DNA of 49,781 nucleotides. Source: Planctomycetia bacterium (lineage in GTDB: Bacteria > Planctomycetota > Planctomycetia > Pirellulales > Thermoguttaceae). Positions 16,157 through 24,370 of this stretch are shown here, piece after piece. Position 1 is the first letter of the stretch. Every line of letters begins with the position of its first letter. A program made the translations under genes and the position numbers. The stretch is from positions 1 to 49,781 of the forward strand of contig JAUNSU010000016.1 of the NCBI GenBank assembly GCA_030539035.1, written 5' to 3'. The notes beneath the pieces are model-generated. The model had not been told where the DNA came from and did no database searches. It worked only from the letters and a program-made list of their open reading frames with translations.

Positions 16157-17218
16157 TCAGCCGGGAATATAAGAGGTATCGGGCTCCACCGACTCGCAAT
16201 ATCGTGCGATCAGATCGGCGGCGGCTTCCATATCTTTCAGACTGACAATTTCGACAGGCGTGTGCATATATCGATTGGGAATGGAGATCAGAGCGGCGGC
16301 AACGCCGGCCCGGCTGACCTGAATGGATGCGGCATCGGTTCCGGTAATTCGGGGTTCCGCACTCAACTGATAGGGAATCTCATGTTCATTTGCGGTTTTG
16401 CAGAGAGCATCCAAAAGCTTGCGATTGATGTTGGGACCGACTCCGATGGCCGGACCGCTTCCCAATTTTACCTCTCCGTTCGCTTTTTTGTCGATTGTAG
16501 GGCAGTCCGTTGCATGGGTAACGTCGACCGCGATTCCAACAGCCGGATCTATCCCGAAAGAACTGGTTTTCGCTCCTCGCAGGCCTACTTCTTCCTGAAC
16601 GGTGGAGACCGCGTAGACTCCGCAGGAGAGCTTTTTCGGATTGATTCGGCGAAGAGCTTCCATGATTACCCATAAACCGACTTTATCATCGGTTGCAGGA
16701 GAAGCGATGTTCTCGTTCATAAGTTCATTCCATTCCAGAGCAACGGTGATCGGATCGCCGACACGCACTGCTTTTTCCGCTTCTTCTTTGTTGGCGGCCC
16801 CGATATCGATCCAGAGATCCTGAATTTTCGGAACTTTTTTCCGCTCATCTTCAGTGAGCAGATGAATCGGTTTTTTCCCGATGATTCCGTGAACAGGTCC
16901 GTTTGCGCCCCAAATATTGACATGGGATCCGATGATCACTTGCGGATCCCATCCGCCAAGTCCGAGGAAGTAGATGAATCCGTCGGGATCGATGTAATTG
17001 ACGATAAATCCGATCTGGTCGCAATGTCCGGCCAGCATGATTCGAAAAGGAGAATCCGGGTTCCGAACTGCCATTACATTCCCATGAACATCGGTATCGA
17101 CGCGATCGGCAAAATCCGCGGCGTATTCCCGAACAATTTTTTGGACAGGTTCCTCGAATCCGGAAGGACTGGGATGGGTTAAAATCGCATTTAAAAATTC
17201 TTTGCTCTTTTTATTCAT
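16157..17218 (-). CDS. M42-family metallo-aminopeptidase
   Basis: The product is 353 residues from ATG at 17218. An in-frame extension to 17311 has no ribosome site and no family counterpart. The two-metal active site of M42 peptidases is seen in order: His65 and Asp67 in AGHCDQIG, the bridging Asp in SPATDDKVG, the Glu pair in TVQEEVGLRGA, Asp in AVDVTHATD, and the last His in NRYMHTPVEIV. These cytoplasmic enzymes form large tetrahedral dodecamers that trim peptides released by proteases; some have been annotated as endoglucanases, which the motif set does not support here. The gene is transcribed towards rubrerythrin, their ends 15 bases apart, and stands alone. Confidence 0.9.
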   Translation of the reverse strand: MNKKSKEFLNAILTHPSPSGFEEPVQKIVREYAADFADRVDTDVHGNVMAVRNPDSPFRIMLAGHCDQIGFIVNYIDPDGFIYFLGLGGWDPQVIIGSHVNIWGANGPVHGIIGKKPIHLLTEDERKKVPKIQDLWIDIGAANKEEAEKAVRVGDPITVALEWNELMNENIASPATDDKVGLWVIMEALRRINPKKLSCGVYAVSTVQEEVGLRGAKTSSFGIDPAVGIAVDVTHATDCPTIDKKANGEVKLGSGPAIGVGPNINRKLLDALCKTANEHEIPYQLSAEPRITGTDAASIQVSRAGVAAALISIPNRYMHTPVEIVSLKDMEAAADLIARYCESVEPDTSYIPG

Positions 17219-17635
17219 TACCGAAAATATCCTTTCAAAAATGATTTTATCGAAAATTACCAAAATTCTCGACATTATATTATATTTTATCATGTTTGAT
17301 CTGAAATGCAAGAATAGAATAGTAAAAATCTCACCACGTAATTACTATATTGTGCATTTTTACTATATTATTATACAGGGGAATACAATGAAAGAAAAAG
17401 GTATCTGTAAATGAAAAATATTTGAATATTCAGGGGAATCTTTTGGGGTCCCCCCTCTGTTTAAGGAACACTCCTACGGTACAATACACTCTTAAATAAT
17501 ATATACAATATATATTGTGTAGAAATATAAACATTGGGTTGATTCGAATTTTAGAGGGAGAGAAATCAATTTTGACGGTAAATCCCGGTTCGAATCAAAA
17601 ACGCCGTTTTCAATTAAAGAAAAGAAGAACATTAG
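17219..17635. other. AT-rich intergenic region between divergent M42 peptidase and topA
   Basis: This 417-base gap serves the upstream regions of both flanking genes. It holds a perfect 14-base palindrome ACAATATATATTGT at 17505-17518 and CCTACGGTACAAT near 17473-17485, which may include a -10 box for topA. No RNA gene or short coding sequence with a ribosome site is seen. Confidence 0.5.
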
Positions 17636-20404
17636 ATGCCTGGCAAATCACTTGTAATTGTGGAATCGCCCGCCAAAGCAAGGACGATCGAAAAATATCT
17701 CGGCAGTAATTATGCAGTAGAAGCAAGTATAGGACACGTAAGGGATCTCCCGAAAGGGACCAAAGATCTTCCGGAACAGTATAAAAAGGAGTCCTGGGCC
17801 CGATTGGGGGTCAATGTGGAGAAGGATTTTGAGCCGATCTATGTTGTCCCCGGCGATAAGACCAAGCAGATCAAAAAGCTCAAGACGCTGTTGAAAGATG
17901 TTGACTCCCTGTATCTCGCAACGGATGAAGACCGTGAGGGAGAGGCGATCAGTTGGCATCTTTTTGAAATTCTCAAGCCGAAAGTTCCTGTTCGGCGTCT
18001 TGTCTTCCATGAAATTACCAAACAGGCGATTTTAAAAGCGCTCCAGCAAACGCGGGACATCGATATTGATCTTGTTCATGCGCAGGAAACGCGTCGGATC
18101 ATCGACCGTCTTTTCGGATATGAGATCTCGCCGCTTTTGTGGTATAAGGTCCGAAGTAATCTTTCGGCGGGCCGCGTTCAAAGTGTTGCTGTTCGTTTAA
18201 TTGTCGAACGTGAACGGGAACGAATTCTGTTCAAAAGCGCGATTTATCGCGATATTCTCGGGACTTTTGCGACATTTCCCGGGCAAAAATTTCAGGCGGA
18301 ACTGATCTCGGTTGCCAATAAACAGATCCCTTCCCGAAAAGATTTTGATCCCGCGACCGGAAAACTCCAAAAGCCCGAAAAATTCCTGATCCTTGGTTCC
18401 GAGGAAGTAAAGGATCTGATCGACCGGCTTGCCAAAGGGGTCGTGCGCGTTGAATCGATTGAGGAAAAGGCCTATACGACCCGTCCTTACGCTCCTTTTA
18501 CCACGAGCACATTGCAGCAGGAAGCAAACCGTAAACTCGGGTTTACTGCGCGAAAAACGATGAGCGTCGCTCAAAGTCTTTATGAAAACGGATATATCAC
18601 CTACATGAGAACCGACTCGACAAATCTTTCTGAAGAGGCGATTCACGCGGCGCGGCAGCTTGTTGCAACGCAATACGGTCCGGATTATCTTCCGAGTGAG
18701 CCGCGAACCTATCAGACCAAGGTCAAAAACGCTCAGGAAGCGCACGAAGCGATCCGTCCTTCCGGCAATGTCTTTGAACTTCCGGAAAGCCTTCATGGAC
18801 AGCTCTCGCATGATGAATTTCGACTTTACGATCTGATCTGGAAGCGGACGGTCGCAAGCCAAATGAACGATTCGCGCGGTCGAAGAAAGTCGGTAATGAT
18901 CGCGATTGATGATGCCCGATTCCATACAACGGGAAAGACGATCGATTTTCCAGGCTATTTGCGCGCCTATGTCGAAGGAATGGACGATCCGGGAGCGGAA
19001 ATTGCGGATCAGGAACTGATCCTTCCGGATCTGAAAGAAGGAGAAGAACTCGTCTGCAATGCTCTTGAAGCCCAGGAACATACAACGATGCCGCCGAGCC
19101 GGTATTCGGAAGCGGCGTTGACGCGAACATTGGAAGAAAAAGGAATCGGACGTCCGAGTACTTATGCTTCCATTATCGATACAATTTTAAATCGAAATTA
19201 TGTGTTCAAGAAAGGAAATTCGCTTGTTCCGACATGGACAGCGTTTGCCGTTTGCCAGCTTCTGGAAACGCATTTTCCCGATCTCGTCGATTATCAATTT
19301 ACCGCGGATATGGAAAACCAGCTCGATGCGATCAGCCGCGGTGAACTTACCTATCTCGACTATCTGGAAGCTTTTTATTACGGACCGGAAAAATTGAAGG
19401 GAAAAGGAGAGGTCGAAAAGAATCTTTCTCAGGAATTTCCCACCGGCTTGAAGACCTTGACCGAGAATAAGGTAAGTGAAATTGATGCGCGCAATGTCAG
19501 TCAAATATTGATCGGACAGCCGGAAGGGCAAGAGGAGCCGATCTATGTCCGCGTTGGCCGATATGGACCGTTCCTGCAGCAGGGGGAACGGCAGGTGAGT
19601 ATTCCGGATGATCTTCCGCCGGATGAATTGAATATATCCAAGGCATTGGATCTTTTCGCGAGTTCGGAGAAGACGGAATCTCCTCTCGGTGTATGCCCGG
19701 AGACAGGAAAACCGGTCTATCTGAAGAATGGACGATTTGGACCGTATATTCAACGGGGCGATGCGAAAGAGGGCGAAAAACCGCAAAACGCGTCTTTGCT
19801 GAAGAACATGAATCCGGAAGATGTCGATCTGGAGACCGCACTTGCTCTTTTGCGGCTTCCGCGAACATTGGGTGTCAATCCGGCCAACAACGAAGAGATC
19901 ATTGCGAACAATGGGCGCTTTGGACCTTTTATCAAATGCGGCGAAGAGACCCGATCGCTGCCGCCGGATATTTCTCCTTTGAATATCGAGTTGGAGAAGG
20001 CTCTTGAACTTCTTGCTCAGCCGAAGGGGGGAAAAACCCGGGGAACTGCGAAAAAATCGGAACCTCTTCGAGTGCTGGGAGATTCGCCGATCACCGGAAA
20101 GCCCATTCAGCTCATGGTTGGACGCTTTGGCCCTTATATTACCGACGGAGCGACAAACGTCTCTCTTCCCAAAGATATTTCTCAAGAAGAGATCACTCCT
20201 GAAAAGGCTCTCGAACTTCTTCGAATAAAAGCGGAAAAGGAAGCCCTGAATCCGACCAAACGAACGTTCCGGGGTCGAAAGTCTGTCAAAAAAGCGGTGA
20301 AAAAAACGACGAAAAAAGCCGCTAAAAAGACAGAGAAAAAAACCGTAAAGAAAGCGGCGAAAAAGACAGTGAAGAAATCCGCGAAAAAAGAGTCCGCGGA
20401 ATAA
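17636..20404 (+). CDS. topA: DNA topoisomerase I with lysine-rich C-terminal tail
   Basis: The product is 922 residues. It is a type IA enzyme that relaxes negative supercoils by single-strand passage. The Toprim domain shows Glu10 in VIVESPAKA and the acidic triad Asp97-Glu98-Asp99 in LATDEDREGE. The catalytic tyrosine is Tyr323 in GYITYMRTDST. The C terminus has four TopA-type repeats (GRYGPFLQ, GRFGPYIQ, GRFGPFIK and GRFGPYIT, each followed by an acidic/hydrophobic segment) instead of Cys4 zinc fingers. After residue about 875 comes a tail of repeated KKAVKKTTKK-like units of about 45 residues, similar in composition to histone H1 tails. The tail probably adds nonspecific DNA binding. A clear terminator follows. 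Confidence 0.97.
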   Translation: MPGKSLVIVESPAKARTIEKYLGSNYAVEASIGHVRDLPKGTKDLPEQYKKESWARLGVNVEKDFEPIYVVPGDKTKQIKKLKTLLKDVDSLYLATDEDREGEAISWHLFEILKPKVPVRRLVFHEITKQAILKALQQTRDIDIDLVHAQETRRIIDRLFGYEISPLLWYKVRSNLSAGRVQSVAVRLIVERERERILFKSAIYRDILGTFATFPGQKFQAELISVANKQIPSRKDFDPATGKLQKPEKFLILGSEEVKDLIDRLAKGVVRVESIEEKAYTTRPYAPFTTSTLQQEANRKLGFTARKTMSVAQSLYENGYITYMRTDSTNLSEEAIHAARQLVATQYGPDYLPSEPRTYQTKVKNAQEAHEAIRPSGNVFELPESLHGQLSHDEFRLYDLIWKRTVASQMNDSRGRRKSVMIAIDDARFHTTGKTIDFPGYLRAYVEGMDDPGAEIADQELILPDLKEGEELVCNALEAQEHTTMPPSRYSEAALTRTLEEKGIGRPSTYASIIDTILNRNYVFKKGNSLVPTWTAFAVCQLLETHFPDLVDYQFTADMENQLDAISRGELTYLDYLEAFYYGPEKLKGKGEVEKNLSQEFPTGLKTLTENKVSEIDARNVSQILIGQPEGQEEPIYVRVGRYGPFLQQGERQVSIPDDLPPDELNISKALDLFASSEKTESPLGVCPETGKPVYLKNGRFGPYIQRGDAKEGEKPQNASLLKNMNPEDVDLETALALLRLPRTLGVNPANNEEIIANNGRFGPFIKCGEETRSLPPDISPLNIELEKALELLAQPKGGKTRGTAKKSEPLRVLGDSPITGKPIQLMVGRFGPYITDGATNVSLPKDISQEEITPEKALELLRIKAEKEALNPTKRTFRGRKSVKKAVKKTTKKAAKKTEKKTVKKAAKKTVKKSAKKESAE

Positions 20405-20428
20405 TCCAAATACATTTTCCTTCTTCTT

Positions 20429-20460
20429 AAAACCGGAGACGCATAATCTCCGGTTTTTTA
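20429..20460 (+). terminator. Rho-independent terminator of topA
   Basis: AAAACCGGAGA (20429-20439) pairs with TCTCCGGTTTT (20447-20457) around a 7-base loop and runs into T. Confidence 0.9.
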
Positions 20461-20499
20461 TTTTCTTTTTTTTCGCGGGATCCTTTCCGATCGAACGGG

Positions 20500-20528
20500 T
20501 TGAAAGCGGAGGCAACTTTTGATATAAT
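20500..20528 (+). promoter_or_regulatory. Sigma-70-type promoter for the beta-helix/MBL fusion gene
   Basis: TTGAAA (20500-20505), a 17-base spacer and TATAAT (20523-20528) form a near-perfect promoter. Start of transcription near 20535 would leave a leader of about 195 bases before the ATG at 20730. Confidence 0.65.
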
Positions 20529-20729
20529 GTTCCTTGTCTGAAATCGTGAATTTTGATTGAGAATCCTTGCCCGATGTTTTTTCTGCCGCCGTGTTCCATT
20601 TCTCTCCATTCCTCCAAAATCTTTCACGGGATCAGAAGGGATTTTATACCATTTCCCAGAATCCGGCGAAGGCGTTTTTATTACAGTTGAATCATTGCGG
20701 ATGATCCGCGCAGCAAAGGAAATGATAGA

Positions 20730-23700
20730 ATGAAATTTTCGAAAATCCTGTTTGTTCTTTCTGCATTTGGGATATTCGGTATTCTTTTTTCCTTCTCTTC
20801 TTTGGAAGGAAAGGAATTTCATGTTGCCCTGAACGGACATGATCAGGGATCCGGATCCGCGGAAGATCCGTTTGCGACTCTTTTTAAAGCGCAGGACGCG
20901 GTTCGGGAATTCAAAAAGAAAGATCTGAAAGAACCGGTCGAAGTTGTTGTTCATGAAGGAATTTATTATCTTTCAAAGCGTCTGATCTTTACTCCGAATG
21001 ATTCCGGAACAAAAGAGTTCCCGATCATTTGGCGGTCCGCGAAAGGCGAAAAAGCGATTCTCAGCGGCGGATTTCCAATTACCGGCTGGAAGAAGGCTGG
21101 TGATCATCTCTATACGGCTTCTCTTTCAGAGAAGATCGGTCCGGAACCCTTTCCAAGAGAGGATGGTAAAGGACTTTCCTCCGATCAGCTGACTCAAATG
21201 TTTGTGAACGGACGGCGTGCGATCCCTGCTCGAACACCCAATGAAGGAATGTATTTTTATACTCGCGATCTCACTGCTCCGGCTCCGGCCCTGAAATGTC
21301 TGGGCTTTTATTATCAAGAGAAAGATGCGGGAAAATGGATCGACGATCCGAATACGCAAATCGTTCTTTATTACAACTGGAGCAATTCACACAACCGGAT
21401 CCTGTCTGTCGATAAAAAGAAAAATTATATTGAATTCAAACGGCCCGGCGGCCAATACTTTCTTGGCCCGGAAATTCGATATTATATCACCGGCAGTTTA
21501 TCCGCATTGGATGCGCCGGGAGAATGGTTCTGCGATTTCGCCGGAAAAACCGTTTATTATTATCCGCTGCCGGATGAAGATCTTTCGCAAGCACAAACGA
21601 TCATTACAAGAATCGATTCTCCGATCGTATTGATCAACGGATCAAAAAAGGGAGATCATCCGGCAGAATATCTCATCTTTAAAGATCTTTGCATTGAACA
21701 TTCCAACGCGAATTTGGGTCCGGATTATCCGCACAGTGTTCAAGGCGCTCATACCCAGTTCGGCGCGCTTACCGCCTATGGAATGGAGCACGTCCGCATC
21801 GAAAATTGTGAGTTTGCCCATCTTGGAGAACATGGAATTTCCCTGCTTGAAGGATGCCGTGATAATACGGTTTTTCAGTCCCATATTCATGATTTGGGCG
21901 GCGGCGGAGTTTATCTTTCCTGCGGATCTCCTGCTTCAAGTGATCCCAAGTCGCATACAGTGAATAATACCATAGAAAATAATATCATTCATGATGGGGG
22001 ATATCTTTACGCGGCGGGATGCGGAATATTCCTCGGCGGAAGCGCCTCTTATAATAAACTGCTCCATAATGAAATATTGGATTTCAGCTGGGACGGAATT
22101 CATGCCGGATGGAGCTGGACCGGTCTTGTAAAAGCGCATACTCATCATAATGAGATCGCATACAATCACATTCATCATATCTGCAACGGTGTTTTAAATG
22201 ATGCGGGAGGAATTTATATGCTGGGGGTTTCTTCCGGAACCGACGTTCATCATCAGCGAATCCATGATGTTTGGCGCTTTACCAGAGGAACGGAAGGATA
22301 CGGCGGCTGGGGGATCTATTTCGACGCCGGAAGTTCGGAAATCCATGTTCATGAGAATATCGTTTCCGATACCCAGGACGGCGGGCTTCATTTGCATTTT
22401 TATTCCAGTCCCTATGGAAATATTATCGATAATAATATCTTTGCTTTCGCGAAAAACGGCGAATTGATGCGCAATGCCGATATGCCCTCCAAAAAAGGAC
22501 TTCACGCGATCTTGTCAAAAAATATTATTTATGAAAACGGTTCCTTTGTTTATTGCGGAGAAAACTGGAATAAAGGATCCCTGTTCCAAACCGATTACAA
22601 CTGTTTTTGGACAGGAGATTTGAACGGTCCCGCTTTTTATCGGAAATCTTTTGCGGATTGGCAAAAAGAGGGCAATGATCAGCACAGCCTTCTTGCCGAC
22701 CCATTGTTTGTCGATCCCGATCAAAGAGATTTTCGCCTTAAACCGGATTCGCCCGCTTTAAAACTTGGATTCAAACCGATCGATTCTTCTCAAATCGGCG
22801 TTTACGGAGACGCAAAGTGGAAGGATCTCGCAAAAAGTTTTCCGGGCCGATCCATCGAACGGGCAATCGCGCCTCCGATCATTTCCCGATATTGGGATGA
22901 TTTCGAAGATTACAAGCCGGGAGAGAAACCGAAAATTCTTACCCTATATGAAGAAAATGATAAAGCGATCATTCGTGTTTCCGAGGAAGCGGGATCTGCG
23001 CCCGATTTGAATTCCAGCGTCAATTCCCAAGCAGGCCGGCGATCTCTCAAAGTTCAGGATGCTCCTGGGCAAAAATATGCGCACGATCCGCACGTTGTTT
23101 ATTATAAATTGTTTCCGGAAGGGAATATTCATAATTCCTTTGATTTAAAATTCCAGGAAGGGGCTCCTGTTAATTATGAATGGCGTGATTGGCGGGGAAC
23201 TCCTTATCAGCCGGGTCCGCACTTCACGATCAATCAGAGCGGGAATTTATCGGTCGACGGTAAGATCTTGGCGGATCTTCCCGCGGATCAATGGATTCAT
23301 TTTGATGTGCGATGCAAAACCGGTTCGCAAAGGAATAATATCTGGTCCCTGAAAATTACGATTCCGCACAAACAGCCTTTGATTTTTGATCACTTGCCGC
23401 TTGGTATAAATTTTGAACGGCTTAATTATCTTGGGTTCATTTCCATTGGAGAAAAAGAGAAAGCGTTTTATATCGATAATCTTTTGATCGAGCTGGAAGA
23501 TCAGACCGCAGATGGAATTTCCCGCATCAGCAGCGGGCTTAATTATGATGTTTACTCAATTCAGAATGGCTTGATTGACTTTTCCGAAGATCTGTTTGAT
23601 CCTTCGATCAAAAAAGATCTGCGTCGACTTGCGCCAAAAGGATCCGCACCGGGTTCCTATAATTCATTTCTGATCTATTGCGGAAAGCGTCCGGTCCTTA

Positions 23701-24290
23701 TCGACGCCTGCTGCCAAAAAAAGGACGGATCGCTCTTGAAAAAGATTCTCTCCCTTGGACTTGCTCCGAAAGAAATCGCGGCTGTTCTCCTTACCCATGC
23801 GCATGATGATCATGTTTACGGCTTGCTTGATTCTGATGATAAGGCCGTTTTTCCCGCCGCCGAGATTTATCTCTGTGATCTGGAAAAAGCGCATTGGGAA
23901 AAATTCGCAGGAAAGAATTCCATGATCCGCAAGGTGTTCAAGGCTTATGAAGGGCGAATCCGAACGTATAAATACGGAGATACAATTTTTGAGAATATCA
24001 AGTGCCTGGACGCGTCCGGACATGCGCCGGGACAGACTGTTTTCGCGGTTGAAGATGTCTGCTTTACAGGAGATCTTATTCACGCGGCCCAATATCAGTT
24101 TTCATTGCCCGGCGCCTGTACGATCTATGATCGGGACAAACCGAAAACCGCTGCGGCCCGATTTCGCTGTTTGAACGAAATCGCCAAATCGGGTACCCTT
24201 CTTTTTGGAGCGCATGTTCTGTTTCCCGGCGCGGGCTATCTCGAAAAGAACGGAGAGGGATTTCGATTTATTCCGTTCGAAAAACGATAA
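20730..24290 (+). CDS. Secreted fusion of right-handed beta-helix, lectin-like and metallo-beta-lactamase domains
   Basis: The product is 1186 residues in one uninterrupted frame. A signal peptide (about 1-27) is followed by EFHVALNGHDQGSGSAEDPFAT, the opening of secreted beta-helix enzymes. Residues about 190-690 carry many PbH1 coils (VRIENCEFAHLGEHGI, NTIENNIIHDGGYLYAAG, AYNHIHHICNGV). Residues about 710-930 look like a concanavalin-type lectin/LamG fold (YWDDFEDYKPGEKP, ending in AFYIDNLLIEL). Residues about 945-1186 are a complete MBL-fold hydrolase: T1022-HAHDDH with His1023, His1025, Asp1027 and His1028, then His1098 (SGHAPGQ), Asp1115 (FTGDLIH) and His1162 (GAHVLFPG). All zinc ligands are present, so the hydrolase is probably active outside the cytoplasm. 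I know of no described enzyme with this order. The beta-helix part resembles glycan lyases or glycosidases, but its substrate is unknown. AAGGA precedes the start. Confidence 0.85.
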   Translation: MKFSKILFVLSAFGIFGILFSFSSLEGKEFHVALNGHDQGSGSAEDPFATLFKAQDAVREFKKKDLKEPVEVVVHEGIYYLSKRLIFTPNDSGTKEFPIIWRSAKGEKAILSGGFPITGWKKAGDHLYTASLSEKIGPEPFPREDGKGLSSDQLTQMFVNGRRAIPARTPNEGMYFYTRDLTAPAPALKCLGFYYQEKDAGKWIDDPNTQIVLYYNWSNSHNRILSVDKKKNYIEFKRPGGQYFLGPEIRYYITGSLSALDAPGEWFCDFAGKTVYYYPLPDEDLSQAQTIITRIDSPIVLINGSKKGDHPAEYLIFKDLCIEHSNANLGPDYPHSVQGAHTQFGALTAYGMEHVRIENCEFAHLGEHGISLLEGCRDNTVFQSHIHDLGGGGVYLSCGSPASSDPKSHTVNNTIENNIIHDGGYLYAAGCGIFLGGSASYNKLLHNEILDFSWDGIHAGWSWTGLVKAHTHHNEIAYNHIHHICNGVLNDAGGIYMLGVSSGTDVHHQRIHDVWRFTRGTEGYGGWGIYFDAGSSEIHVHENIVSDTQDGGLHLHFYSSPYGNIIDNNIFAFAKNGELMRNADMPSKKGLHAILSKNIIYENGSFVYCGENWNKGSLFQTDYNCFWTGDLNGPAFYRKSFADWQKEGNDQHSLLADPLFVDPDQRDFRLKPDSPALKLGFKPIDSSQIGVYGDAKWKDLAKSFPGRSIERAIAPPIISRYWDDFEDYKPGEKPKILTLYEENDKAIIRVSEEAGSAPDLNSSVNSQAGRRSLKVQDAPGQKYAHDPHVVYYKLFPEGNIHNSFDLKFQEGAPVNYEWRDWRGTPYQPGPHFTINQSGNLSVDGKILADLPADQWIHFDVRCKTGSQRNNIWSLKITIPHKQPLIFDHLPLGINFERLNYLGFISIGEKEKAFYIDNLLIELEDQTADGISRISSGLNYDVYSIQNGLIDFSEDLFDPSIKKDLRRLAPKGSAPGSYNSFLIYCGKRPVLIDACCQKKDGSLLKKILSLGLAPKEIAAVLLTHAHDDHVYGLLDSDDKAVFPAAEIYLCDLEKAHWEKFAGKNSMIRKVFKAYEGRIRTYKYGDTIFENIKCLDASGHAPGQTVFAVEDVCFTGDLIHAAQYQFSLPGACTIYDRDKPKTAAARFRCLNEIAKSGTLLFGAHVLFPGAGYLEKNGEGFRFIPFEKR

Positions 24291-24370
24291 TCCAAACGGA
24301 TCTTTCCAAAGAGAAGACCGCCTCGGAAAAAAATGTTTGCAATCACACAATTAAAAAGGAGCAGAATTTT

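Noticed and set aside
16157-17218. Endoglucanase (a frequent label for this family)
   Set aside because: All metal ligands of M42 aminopeptidases are in place and there is no signal peptide, so a cytosolic peptidase is the better reading.
17473-17481. CCTACGGTA before topA and again before rubrerythrin (15503-15511) as a shared regulatory site
   Set aside because: A 9-base word occurring twice in 50 kb is close to what chance allows, and the two copies differ in position relative to the genes.
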